A stretch of 51,383 nucleotides of DNA from Teratosphaeria epicoccoides (Eukaryota > Ascomycota > Dothideomycetes > Mycosphaerellales > Teratosphaeriaceae). The DNA lies in NCBI GenBank assembly GCA_021401465.1, contig JADDMT010000171.1:1-51383 (forward strand). Reading direction: 5' to 3'. Below, piece by piece: positions 22,745 through 33,516 of this stretch (position 1 is the first letter of the stretch; every line of letters begins with the position of its first letter). Both the position numbers and the translations under genes were made by a program. The notes beneath the pieces are model-generated. The model did not search any database, was not told the origin of the DNA, and saw only the letters and a list, made by a program, of their open reading frames with translations.

Positions 22745-23371
22745 TTGAAAGGCGGTGCTGTGAAGTACACTTTGCGACGCTCTTCATAGCTCAGCGGGCA
22801 ATCCTTATAAGAGAGTCCCAGTGTTGCCTGGATTACTACTTGTACAAGGCGGGGAGGACTTACCTAGGTAGCAAATTGCTGATGGATGACGTCGGAGTCC
22901 TTGCCGACTGTGCTAGACCTCCCGGCAGTCAATGTGTGCTTCGGAACATACATGTACCCACATACATGTATGCACCCAGGGTTCAGTAAAGTGTGGTCAT
23001 GTCATAAATCCATCCTATGACAATGTATTCTACACAGCTGCAACGCGCAAAAAAGGGACGACTCGCTATTTACGCCTCCCTCATACAAGTTTATGTGAGG
23101 GGAATCTTTCGAAATAATAATGACAGCACGCTCATTCTCTCCAAGAAGCCATGTTCCACCTTGACACCCTGATAGCAGGAAAAGATTCGAGGACGCAATT
23201 GATAATTTTGATAGCTGCTTGACTCTCATAATCATTGCAGTACTCGCATCGAGTCACGGATTCGATGGGCCGTTTGGTAAGGTAACATATCGGAAGCACT
23301 TTAGATTTTGGGAACACTTGACCCCACGATCAGTATTGGTGGATTGAACATTGGTGAGTGAAATTAAGCTC
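22745..23371. other. Intergenic, no supported gene
   Basis: Between the dehydrogenase-like gene and the 44-residue peptide gene, both on the minus strand. Short frames only. A short repeated acatgtacccacatacatgt motif lies near 22950. Confidence 0.4.
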
Positions 23372-23506
23372 TTACCAACACTTGCTCCAGCACAGTGTGG
23401 GCCTGTCTGACTGGCAATCGCACTCGGTACACTCTTTCGGCCACTTCTTCGCAGCAATTTGTGTTGCCAGAATGGCCATGACAAGGGCAAGGAGCTGCAA
23501 CTGCAT
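23372..23506 (-). CDS. Very small secreted Cys-rich peptide (44 residues)
   Basis: ATG at 23506 begins a textbook signal peptide (MQLQLLALVMAILATQIAA, residues 1-19), followed by a 25-residue mature peptide with five cysteines in the order C-x2-C-x-C-x7-C-x3-C and three Trp. The stop TAA overlaps a GTAAGA donor-like sequence (TG|GTAAGA), so the gene may instead splice to an unseen last exon that would supply the sixth cysteine. A decayed homologous copy lies 170 bp to the right, which shows the unit was duplicated and supports its being a real gene. No family is recognised. Too short for usual gene callers. Confidence 0.55.
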   Translation of the reverse strand: MQLQLLALVMAILATQIAAKKWPKECTECDCQSDRPTLCWSKCW

Positions 23507-23674
23507 TGTGATCTCTTGAAATACTGTACGGAAACAGTGTGCCGACGTGCTGGCTAAGCGGAACAGTGTGCTTCAGTGTGTGTGACTCCGGGCGGCCGGT
23601 AGTGTATTGGGATGGATGATGTTTGTGGCAATTCAGTATTGCTGCATTGAGCGTCGATGACTAGCATCAGGCAC

Positions 23675-23815
23675 TTACCAACAATCAAGCTGGCAGGATT
23701 GGAAGCTTCAGAGCACCCTGCACGCTGCGCACTCGTCGACGGAGGGAAAGGCCCGCGCAGAAACCTGTGTTGCCGCTAGTATGGCGGTGATGAGGGCAAC
23801 GAGCTCCAAGAAGTT
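23675..23815 (-). pseudogene. Decayed tandem copy of the 44-residue peptide gene
   Basis: Same architecture as the intact copy: LELVALITAILAATQVSA signal-like segment, a CAAC motif, and an identical end (Cys-Trp then TAA inside GTAAGT). The flank past the stop is also alignable (GCTCAATGCAGCAATACTGA here, GTTCAATCCACCAATACTGA at the other copy). The start ATG is replaced by AAC and there is an in-frame TGA in the mature region, so it cannot encode the peptide. Confidence 0.6.
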
Positions 23816-24918
23816 GCTACAGATACTTAGCGTGTAGATCAAGCGACAACCGCGGGATATAACTATCATGTCTGGCCGGACAGTACCGGCAAGCTTTAGT
23901 CAGGCGCAAGTGAGAGAGATACAAGAAGGGCTAACCCTGGGCCTGAGGTGTGCGGCATTATTGAGATGCTGAAGCCACAAAGACCGAGCAGGTCTTGGGT
24001 TCCCAGCCTAAGAAGTGCTTATTCGTTGACTGGAATTTTTCGGGGGTTTCACCAGTGACATAGTCCTGGGGTCCCGGGGGTCGAGGCATGCACCAACACT
24101 CCGTCTGCTACTCCAACGCATTATTTGTTGTCAGGAATCGACTGCGCCGCAAGTCAAGCGATGTTGAGGGCGAGAAGACGACGGGACCCAAATCAGATAA
24201 GAAGAGAGGCAGAAAGACGGTGAAGTCTAGGCCAGAACGTCACCTGGACCGGAAACGTACAGCATTCAGATGCTAGACCCGGCATTTGCACGCGTTTACT
24301 TGGCTTAGAGGGGATAAAGAAGGTCAATCGTGTCTCATCCAGCAGTCGGGCTTGACATGCGTTAGGTAGTTGCTCAGTCGGATTAGTTGCTCTGGCTGCC
24401 TGAGATCTACCTAGTTGCTAAGCCGATACTAGAGTCAACGTACCGATGTGCAGAAAGACTGTATGTAGATCGACAGATACATTGTGCTGCATGGAACCGC
24501 ACTGCACTACTAACCATCGCTTTTCAGAGGCTGAATCCATTTCATATACCTGATCTTTGAAGTAGTCTGCAGCGTCCGGGCTGGTCAACCACTACCGCAC
24601 TTGCGGATCGACGTGGTCTAAGACGTAATCTTCCAGCAGAGTAGGAGAAATCTTATAGATCTGATCGCAAAGGTCTTTGCGTTCTAACCCGCGACAGATA
24701 TTCCTAGGGCACTGCAGACGTAGTAGGTGAGGTTTCATCCTCCTAAGGACATGGCGCCACAGTGTCTTTCTGCTCGCCTACCGTCCGTCTATTTGTATAA
24801 GTTTCTCCTGATAATACGTGCCGTGTCATCCATCGGTCGCAGACTTGCTTAAGGGCGATGCCGAATAGAGGCAAGAGGGCCGCGATGATCAACATGGCAC
24901 AGGCAAAGGATTAAAGGG
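23816..24918. other. Intergenic, transition to AT-rich island
   Basis: No supported gene. Base composition drifts from balanced to AT-rich with few CpG after about 24900. A 62-codon basic frame at 24088-24276 is not supported. Confidence 0.4.
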
Positions 24919-25090
24919 TGTTAGGTAGGGAGCCAAACCGACGCATTACAAAGTCGACGCCTAGCGCAGAAACGCACTATACCTAATCGGGAAACAGCCT
25001 TCCTGCTGACTGTGTAAGCTGCATACTTCTAGAAAGTACTAGATAGATACTATATCGATTGTTAATCAACTAAGAGAATTTTCGTGTGGC
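24919..25090 (+). repeat. Truncated copia LTR
   Basis: Begins TGTTAGG and shares blocks (CACTATACCTAATCGGGAA, ACTTCTAGAA.GTACTAGATA) with the LTRs at 25914 and 27952. It is cut off after about 170 bp. Boundaries are approximate. Confidence 0.5.
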
Positions 25091-25913
25091 TATTGTAAAA
25101 AGAGAGGCCACAATAATCAGACCTGCTAGGAAAGAGAGGGAGAAAATGTAGAGACTCTTTTTACCAAGGCCGCTATTGCAATAGCGTAACAGACAGTGTC
25201 TAGTCAAAGTTATACCTTGGCCCTTATTGATCAAATCAAGGAATTAACATATTAGAGACTATCCCACTATTTAATGGAGATATTGAGGTTCTCCTAGCTA
25301 ACACTAACCCTGAATTCGATAAGCCTGACCATAAGATAGTTCAAGAGCCTTTTGTTCTGAATTTAGGGGCAACTAGACACATTACAGCTAATAAGGGCTA
25401 CTCCACTACCTTTTACCTGTCTAGAACAAGACTCAAGTAGGGTGTTGCAGGTCATTACCTCTCTAGGGGACGGCTCTATTAGGCCAACCTTAAGAGATAC
25501 CTGCAGGACAATTATGCTAAGAAACTGTCTATATGCCCCTACATTTAGCCTGAACATAGTCTCTCTAAGTGATTCAGACCTCAATAGGGTCTCTGCGGAA
25601 CTGAGGGAAGGTTAGTGTAACCTATATGAAAGGGCATCCCTACTGACCAGAGCTAAAAGGCAACAAGACCTCTGTAAGCTTAGTGTTAATATTCAGGATA
25701 CATCTACCCCTCTGACTGCTAGACAAGGATTAGTGCTAATTGTAGCATAGAAGACTAGGACGCGTAGGTGCTAATGCCTCAAAGCAAGAACTAGGACATT
25801 GTTATCAAGGGATCAATCAATGCTGTCAAGACAGGGATATGCTAGTATTAGGTTACATCGGGTTTCACTAAAGCCGATGCTAAGCCGACGCTAGTTCCCG
25901 ATTAGGCTTAGTG
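25091..25913 (+). pseudogene. RIP-degraded copia pol fragment (protease region)
   Basis: At about 25354-25395 the plus strand reads VLNLGATRHITANKGY. This corresponds to the Ty1/copia aspartic protease motif [VI]-D-S-G-A-[ST]-x-H-[IM]-[TC], with the active-site Asp-Ser replaced (Asn-Leu). Frames around it are broken by many stops. It is a relic, with no coding capacity. Confidence 0.6.
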
Positions 25914-28280
25914 TGTCCTGATCAAGTTAAGCGTCGATCAGCACAGCCCCCGCCAAGGGCACTATACCTAATCGGGAATGAAGTTCCCTAGTTGACGAGT
26001 AATCTACACACTTCTAGAAGATACTATTGATTCGTAATTGTGGGTCTAGAATCAGTTGATTTCTAATCAATAGAAGACTCTAGAATGTGCATTCAGAGGA
26101 TAAATAGGACAGCTTCTACCCTTAGGTAGCAAGTATCAATGAAGCAATTCAAAGCATCAACTCAGCAGCCTACTACATCAATCTCAATCAATATTCCATC
26201 AATTGTTCAATCAATAACATCAAATCCACCGACACTTCCGCTTAACTCCTAATTTAACAAATGCCTTTGATGAATATGAGGTCTAAACAGATACCTGGAC
26301 CCTTAAGATAGCGGAGCATAATAGGACTATGATGAATAAAGTTAGAGCCCTATTAATAAAATCAGGTGTTCCTAAGCAATATTAGGGTAAAGCCCTACAT
26401 TGTGTCATATATATGTCTATCATAGGACACCTTATTCATCTATAGGCTTCAGAACACTAAGCTATAAGCATCAACATATGTACAATAATATGAAGTTCTT
26501 TAACTCTAAATATAAAGCCGACGATAATACTAAGAAATCAAACAATAGGGGACTCGTAGCGGTCCTTGTAGGTCTAGATAATCATCATCAATACAAGCTA
26601 CTAGACTTATAGTCTAAAAGAATCATTTAGGCTAGGGATGCTTGAATCTTAGAAGGTGTCTATCTTTTTCTAGAAGCTAATACTGTTTAGAAGCAGACAT
26701 AGCTACTAGACAAGCCTAGGCTAGACCTCCTCTAGCAGCTCAAGACCCTAGCACTAATACCTAGGGGGATAATAATAATCTTAAGCCTATTATAGAAGAA
26801 TATGACAAAATGCTAGGTAATACCGCTCTAGGCCTTAGCATGCCTTGAGCTATCCGTGCCACGCAGCAAGTCGCCGGCGCTCCTTGTGCTAGACAGTTCA
26901 ACTCAATTATCAGTTCAACGCGACTATTCGTGTTATATAGCTTCATGTATCTTACCATCCACATCACTATGTCTGATTCGTATGCTGCTGTTGAGGAGCG
27001 GCTTGTTAGTCTTCTTGAAGAGCTTGACACGTCGAAAAGGTTTAATCTCAAGGCGTTGTGCCGTGAGAAGGATGTTCCATACCATCGCGCTCTGCGTCGT
27101 CTCAAAGGCATCTCAGGCTCGTGCAATGGTCAAACGCAACGAGCAACAAGAGGCCTTCAAAGCACAAGCAGCTGCTCAACGAGTAACAAGAGCTGCAGAG
27201 CGTGTGGCGCGTGATGAGATGCTGGGAAGAAGGGGTGCCTTATGGCCTCAATTAGTCAAGGAGCTCAAGGACAAGGCCATATCTAGATGTGTTTAATCCT
27301 TGCGTTTGTGACGATCTAGTGGCCATATAGCTGCAGCATAGTGTTAGTATAGGCATAGTTATAGACTAGCTTGATTGTAGCAATCGACCGCTAGTGACTA
27401 CAAAGGGCGGGCAGCTAGTTAGTAGATGCTTAGACAAGCCAACTAGTGAATGGACAAAGGAAGATTGTAGCTAGTTGTTTGTACCGTAGATACCTCATCA
27501 ATAATCGCGTTGAACTGATAATTGCGTTGAACTGTCTAGCACTCGTCGGACTACCGACGAAGCTGCGTGGCACGGATATAGCTAAGACTAGCGATAGCTT
27601 TATACATGGTAATAATGAACTAGAGGTAGGAGATGAATTAGCCTAGTATGCCTAATGTCCCTGAACCTAAATGATCTTAAGGACTATAGTAAGGCTATCA
27701 ATTGCCCTGATGAAAATCATTAGCTTCAATTAATGCAAATAGAGATTAATGGTCTAAAAGGGCAAGACACTTGATCTCTAGTAGACCTGACCCCTAATAG
27801 AAAAGCTCCAAAAGGCAAATGGGTCTATAAGACTAAGACTAATGCTAAAAGGAACTTTGTCAAAGACAAGTCTAGATAGGTCGTTAAGCATTATGAATAA
27901 CGACTAAGCCTACATTTTGCAGACATACTTAGTATAGAGCTTAGAAGGGTGTGTCAGGAAGGTAGCTAAAGCTAATGCATTACAAAGCATTGCTTAGCTG
28001 ATTAGAAAATAAGCATCCTGCTTACTATGTAAGCTACATACTTCTAGAAGGTACTAGATACTATATTAATTGAAAATCAATCAAGAGGATCATCTAGAAT
28101 CAGTTAATTCATAAGCTGATTCCAAATTAAGAGAAGACTCTAGAAAGTCAATAACTAAGATAGATAGGTAGCTCCTCTTCTTAGATAGCCATCAACACTC
28201 AAGAAACAATTAAGCAACAATTAATTAGTACAGCATGTTGAATTATCAATCTCTTATTTGAACCCTAATCAATTTTAACA
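25914..28280 (+). mobile_element. Internally deleted Ty1/copia element, RIP-degraded
   Basis: LTR-like ends at 25914-26259 (starts TGTCCTG, ends TTTAACA) and 27952-28280 (starts TGTCAGG, ends TTTTAACA) share TTCTAGAAG.TACTA, AAGACTCTAGAA and a CAATCAAT-rich 3' part. Between them, 26260 onward is gag-like with an ATG right after the LTR. At 27795-27885 the plus strand reads NRKAPKGKWVYKTKTNAKRN, the conserved start of the copia reverse transcriptase. The rest of RT, RNase H and integrase are missing. Stops are mostly TAG/TAA at positions expected for Gln or Trp, the RIP footprint. A younger DNA element interrupts it (26853-27576). No target duplication was found, so the outer ends are uncertain. 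Confidence 0.65.
26853..27576 (+). mobile_element. Non-autonomous pogo/Fot1-type DNA transposon
   Basis: 724 bp flanked by TA on both sides (26851-26852 and 27577-27578), the Tc1/mariner/pogo target duplication. Terminal inverted repeats of about 71 bp (26853-26923 and 27505-27576) share an identical outer 15 bp (TCCGTGCCACGCAGC) and an inner AGTTCAAC...ATTATCAGTTCAACGCGA block. ATG at 26969 opens a psq-type helix-turn-helix N-terminus (EERLVSLLEELDTSKRFNLKALCREKDVP, residues 8-36 in part). About 45 codons in, it runs out of frame into a basic Ala/Arg/Glu-rich tail of a transposase (ALWPQLVKELKDKA, ends 27296). The catalytic DDE core is absent. It is an internal-deletion derivative, needing a full-length relative to move. 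Its CpG content and intact frame contrast with the RIP-worn host. Confidence 0.8.
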
Positions 28281-29795
28281 ATCATGAGCCCTATTATAGG
28301 TATTCTTGCTTTCTTCACTCTAGGTTGTTACTCGTTTTTCTTATGGTTGCTAGGGACATATCAAGAGTCGACAAGTCTTCGGGGATGGCGGGCAGGTGGT
28401 GCAACCAAACTCGATTCCCGCCTCACATGGTAGATCAGCAAGATGAGTAAAGCATCATACAGTGTAAACGGTCTTTGGCATGCATACAGTCGTCACACAG
28501 CGCTCATATATCTTGGTGTTCCTCAGCTCTCCCGCAAACGGTGCTCTCAGGCGGACCATCTAGAGCGGCCGCGGCATCGCGATTGTTGCGGCAAGGAGGG
28601 GCGCCTAGGACTGGCTGCATGCAAAATTAAATTGTACTGTGGATCATATGTGCTGTAGGCATGATGGTAGCGATCCACATCCGGCAGAAGTGGTCTTACC
28701 AGGCGGAGATCATGTTATTGTCACCTGAGGCCAGATCTGATGGTCAGCTCGCGAAGATCAAATCGACACTGAGATGTTGCATGGCGAAGCAATTAACCGG
28801 TTCTGGGAAGGCGACAGGCTTGCAAGTGCTTTGGGGCGAGCGCTTCAGTGTCTTTGCCAGACAGAGAGAAAGATAGAACGCTTAGCGAGTCAGTCAGCCA
28901 GTCAGCCAGGCAGCCCGTCAGCCAGTCGGTCAGCCAGCCAGCAGGCAAGTCAGCCATACCTCCCAGCTCTTCGAGTCACATGTCCGGTAGGCTCAGCGGG
29001 CGAACAGCTCTCCGTGCGTAGTGACTAAGACAAGAGACAGAGCTTTGCAGATTAGCCACGCGATCACGATGCGCTCGGCCTCAATATTAAGACACGCTAC
29101 TATTCCCTTCCTCGAATGCCGCTGGATCGAAACCGCTTATCAGCTAGGCTGTGAGAGTTTGTTGGCATCAGCAAGCCCGTGTGTTTCTCGCTCCGGTACA
29201 CAAGCGGCGGCTCACCTTCAGTAGACCAGGGAAGATGTCCGGCGACCTACTTCATACAGGGTCAGAGACTTACTTCATACCTCATTGGACGTCAAATATT
29301 TATGGCATCACACGACGACCCGCGTTAGTGCTAGTCGGACAAAGTAAGCAACATAACCCGGATAGCTCTCACTTAATGGGCAGCTCCAATCGTGTCCACA
29401 TTCAATAATCGCTAAGTCACCCTCCAAGGCCACATCCGAAGCATGGCCCGTCTCAGCGGACCAAGCCACCTGACTGGTGAACGGCCAACATACCACGCCA
29501 AGCCCGGCGAGCTTGGCTGTCTCTCACAAGCCCGGCGAGACTCGATGGTTGCGATAGCCACCCTTTGGAATTCGGCTGTTCTAGACAAATGGCACCGGTA
29601 TTCTGCGCTCGGATCAAGGCTTGTGCGCTGAGGTGCCCACGATCGCTTGCCCCTCGATACGAGACGGACATGGACAAATGACAGTTATACCTGCCTTGAG
29701 CTTAGGCGCCAACATCGAAACATCTGCCTAGAAGGCTGCCGCTCTGAACCCTCCACTCTCTAAACCCCATCTGATACCGCAGAAGGAGGTGCAAA
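28281..29795. other. Intergenic, no supported gene
   Basis: 1.5 kb returning to balanced base composition by about 28440. Several short plus-strand frames lack features. It includes the CAGY-type microsatellite described separately and the upstream region of the secreted-protein gene at 29796. Confidence 0.4.
28886..28955. repeat. Degenerate CAGC/CAGT tetranucleotide microsatellite
   Basis: About 70 bp of CAGT, CAGC and CAGG units with small slips, ending before CATACC. On the plus strand it would encode a Ser/Ala/Gln run, but the frame is not supported. Confidence 0.7.
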
Positions 29796-30331
29796 ATGCG
29801 TTTCCTCTCATCCCCTCTCAGCTCCTTATTGCTGGTAGCTAGCCAAGCCAGCGCATGCTACCATTACGATTACTGCCGCTGCTACGACACGCGGACCAAC
29901 TTGAACGACGAGGTCGTAACGGAGCTGACGTGTAAGCACTATGGCGGAGTGATGGCCTGGGGCAACCCGGCGTATGGTCCAAGGGTAAGTACCTGAAGCA
30001 TGCGTGCGATGTCGCAGTGGAGCGGCGAGAACTGGGGAGGTGAGCGCTGATGAATTCATCCATTCTAACTGACTCGTGGCAGTGCCGTAAACCCAACTTG
30101 AGCGGAAGGACCATGGAGGAGGGCACCGAAGGGTTCTTGAATTGGTATGCGTCGTTGGAACAGCTTTAGATTTCCTTGTTGTGGCTAACAAGTGGAAACA
30201 GTTGGTGGAGGGCCAGGTGCAACGTCGATGCCGGGACGAATACCACGCTTGACGGGTACGAATCGCACGTCTTTCTGGATCATTGCGTCGACACCTATTA
30301 TGAATGCGAAGATGACAGGTGCCAGCCTTAG
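29796..30331 (+). CDS. Secreted 10-Cys protein, three exons
   Basis: A 126-residue effector-like protein from exons 29796-29984, 30083-30144 and 30202-30331. Intron 1 (98 bp) is GTAAGT...GGCAG with CTAACTGAC as branch region, phase 0. Intron 2 (57 bp) is GTATGC...AACAG with GGCTAACA, phase 2. Residues 1-20 form a signal peptide (MRFLSSPLSSLLLVASQASA), cleaved just before Cys-21. The mature protein has ten cysteines, beginning C-x5-C-x-C, and ends Arg-Cys-Gln-Pro. There is one Asn-x-Thr sequon (NTT). Without splicing, exon 1 would stop two codons after the donor. The paired cysteines and small size suggest a stable extracellular fold. No homologue is recognised. It lies 1.5 kb from the copia island, with a second such gene 1.8 kb downstream in the same orientation. 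Confidence 0.75.
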
Positions 30332-32132
30332 AACGAAAGAGTACAGCGTGGCGCGTATGCGGGAGCTTTTCGAGGGGCGGTCTGTGATCGTGTCTGGACC
30401 TGTGTCCCTAGGTCGAGAAACATGATAAACGGGCTCGAGCGCTTCTATGGTCAGGCTGATGTCCATCATCGTAGCTTACCACCAACCAAGCCGTGAACAC
30501 CAGGATATGGTGCAGCTATGCTACCCGTCCTTGAAATGTTGATCTTGTATCTGCTAAATAAGTAGTCCTCTCACCAGACAGTAATATAGCTCGCACTTCC
30601 GCTCGTAGTCATGCTAGCCTGTCAAGCAGCGTTTCAAATTGCGTAAGCCCGACATGATTGACGGCAACCTTGGTCGTCAACATGCGACACTCACGGTCAA
30701 TCAGCCCGTCACCTTTGATAGTATCTCAAACAAGCACAGCTTGACTGACTGCAAAGATGACCGTGATTGGAACGGCGGTGCCTTATCGTTGCATAATTGG
30801 AGCTCTAGGCTGGCGCTTGGCCACACATTGTACCGCCGTTGCCGTTCCATTGGTTTCGACGTCGTCAGAGACGCAGAAGATTTACTTGGCCGGCCTTGTA
30901 ACAGCATGCTTCAATCCTCGCGAGCTCACCTGTTCCTGGGACCTAGATCCTGCAATTGCAGATCCTGCACGCTAAACATCTGAAAGCCCGTTTCAACGAG
31001 TTCGACTCTCCAAGCGTTGGCAGTGATCTTGGTAGACAAGTCGGATCGTCTCTTGCCCTTAGATCCAATCTGAGCTAGTGGATAGATGAATCTAGGCCAA
31101 GGAGTCAGGTTGAGACTTCTTAGCACTGTAGGAATCCTCACGAAGAAGAACTGTTTGAAAGTGACAAGCCCTACTGATAACATGGTGATAGCCGTCGAGC
31201 AGTAACCTAGAGATCAGATTGACACCTCGAACTGTCAACAAAAGATAAGGGTCGCCTAGATCCGCAAGATGCGTGCAATTGCTATTTCTTGAAGCTCTGT
31301 GGATCTTGCGCAGACCACGCTTTGATCTCCCACTTACGCATGCTCTGTTACTAGGGCCGGTTGGATCTAGGCACCAGATCGGCACCGGAAGTGGGTGGAT
31401 GGATGGTTGAGATCGACCCAGAAAGACTCGTCGACCAAGATCCCCGAGCCTACGTCCTGCAGACACTCCCCAAGTGTGAAAGTGGCCTGTAATTCTGCGG
31501 CTGCTCATTCTTGACAACACCGACACGGACGGAACGTCAAAAACCAGGGGAAAGGCAGTTCATCGCTCTCAAGCTCGCTCTGGAATCCCCTCAGTTGCAT
31601 CGCCAAGTGTCTGCAAGTCTACACCTCAGGTGTATTGCCAAGCGTCTGTGCAACAACGCACATTCCCAAGGCTCTTGTTGTTCTACAGCTTGTAATCGAC
31701 TGCGCCAATCAAAGCTGGTGTGAGCTGTTCATCTGACGAGTGAAGAAACGCCATGGCCCATAGGCCGGTAATATCCCGCATGGACTATGTTCGGGGCCCG
31801 ACTGAAGTTCTCCAAGACATATATCAAAGTCTTCGACCTGTCCATCCAATGGTGTGGACCACGAGTGGAGTATCTCTTACACTCGCGTGACTACTTGGCT
31901 GCAATCGCTTCAATGTCCACCCGGAGAGTCTCGGACTGGGCCCGAGACACGCTTCACTACATATGTAACAGAGTACTCCTCGCCTTTCTCTTGCAGCGCC
32001 GGTCTGCAGGCATTCATTTTCATATTTAAATGGAGACGAATTCCCCAGCTCTCGTCCAGACCATCTCCATCTTTACTCGACAATCTCCAGGACTCGAGTT
32101 CGAGCTTACCCAAGCTCACTTCTGTACTGACG
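30332..32132. other. Intergenic between two secreted-protein genes
   Basis: 1.8 kb. Frames of 114 codons (30639, plus) and 144 codons (31092-31526, minus) have no signal peptide, domain or family resemblance and are not called. The last 110 bp contain a TATA-like element serving the next gene. Confidence 0.4.
32023..32030 (+). promoter_or_regulatory. TATA-like element of the 32.1-kb secreted-protein gene
   Basis: TATTTAAA at 103-110 bp upstream of the ATG at 32133, followed by a pyrimidine/CT-rich stretch typical of fungal transcription starts. Confidence 0.4.
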
Positions 32133-32545
32133 ATGCGCCTCGTCCTGTTCCTCACTAGCATCTTTGCCACGGCAGGCCTGGGCCATATAGTTCAGTACGC
32201 GCTGCTCTACTGCAATCGAGGCGCGCATGGCTTCGACTGCGAGGCTAATCCGCGCTGGCATACCTTTTGTGTAAGTCCTCTGCTCAATCGCATACAAGGG
32301 TGACAAGCTGACAAATAATGCGATTGTTAGTGCAACGAGAATAAGTTTGGCACTTTCAAACACCCGAAGGTTATCCAGAGACTCAGTAAGTCATTTGCGG
32401 CTGCTGCTGTTACAGTATTACGTCCTGATGGAAATCTCTTTTAGTCTATAAGAACGAGACAGACCCAAAGCAGGAGGGTGATGGCCTGGCGAGCTGCACG
32501 TCTGGGGTTACCGGGGAACCCGGGACTCTCTGCTGCGCTCACTGA
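32133..32545 (+). CDS. Small secreted Cys-rich protein, three exons
   Basis: A 97-residue protein from exons 32133-32270, 32331-32385 and 32445-32545. Both introns start GTAAGT (60 and 59 bp; acceptors GTTAG and TTTAG), in phases 0 and 1. Residues 1-17 form a signal peptide (MRLVLFLTSIFATAGLG). The mature region holds seven cysteines arranged C...C...CC...C...CC; the first pair is built across intron 1 (TGT|TGC). One NET sequon. The C-terminus is CCAH. The order resembles hydrophobin-like or other C-CC-C-CC small secreted proteins, but length and spacing do not fit hydrophobins well, and the family is unknown. It shares exon phase style and orientation with the gene at 29796, but the proteins are not obviously related. 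Confidence 0.72.
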
Positions 32546-33516
32546 TCACGGGAGTCAAGACCTCGCCTCGAAAGGGTGGCCAAGCCTTTCTGCTCTGATT
32601 GAGAATGATAGCGGAAAGAGGACGGCGAGCGATTCGTAATGTATGTGGGGCTGCTGCCAAGACTTTCATTAACGCTGCAGGGAATGCTGTCCATCCTACC
32701 TACTTGCCCCTGCATGCCCGCAAATGTCTGAGCGTCTACAGAGTAATGCCATCGAACTCTAACCGTCTGCAAGGCCTTATAGTGCTATGGAAAATCGTCG
32801 AAAGGTGTTCAATAATGGCTATTTAATCCATGCACGTCACGTCTCCAACACGACGTCACTCTCATGCAAAGCTGTGCCGACGCCTTATGTCTTGGTCTCC
32901 TCAACACATGGTAACATCTACGAGTAAAGCATCAACCGTTTCCCCAAACGATAGCCCAATCCATATGTACGACGCGAGCATTCAATTGGCATGCGAAATG
33001 GTTGCTGGGTCTGTCTACGGCCTCCTTCAAAGCGATTGACCGGCCGACCATGATACATCCGACTGGCCGATAGAGACATATGCACTTCAATCGTGATCGT
33101 GTGATTCCAGAGTCCTAACGCAGACAGAATGACCATCTGGACTGCAAGTTGAATGGGTTTCAATGAGATGGTCATTGCTAAACTGGTGCCGGTCGCTCAA
33201 AACGCTAGTGGAGGATTCAAAACAGTGGGCTTTGGGGAAGGGAGATAGCAGCTCATGGATCGATGGCTGCGAGAAGCATGGGAGAAGGGATCGCGGCATT
33301 GACAGATGTGGTGGCCATGTTTGGGCACCTTGCACATCGAGGAGGGGAGAGTGAAGAGAATCTAGAATAGGATGTGTGAAGTGTATGCCCAAGGCATTAT
33401 TTTCTAAGTGATGTCGGTCGAAGAAGATTACCGACAAGACTAAGCCCGACCACTTTTCCAAACTGTTCTCATATAAGAAACCATCACCGCTCTATGCCCG
33501 TCAAATCGCCAACGCC
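32546..33516. other. Intergenic, convergent 3' ends
   Basis: Nearly 1 kb between two secreted-protein genes that point towards each other. Frames up to 124 codons on the minus strand (33087-33461) have no recognisable features. Confidence 0.4.

Noticed and set aside
30980..31000. GAGTTCGACTCTCC as a tRNA T-arm
   Set aside because: Matches a B-box only. The flanking bases do not form a T-stem and there is no tRNA body.
31092..31526. 144-codon minus-strand open frame between secreted-protein genes
   Set aside because: No signal peptide; few cysteines and no family resemblance. Not added to the secreted set.
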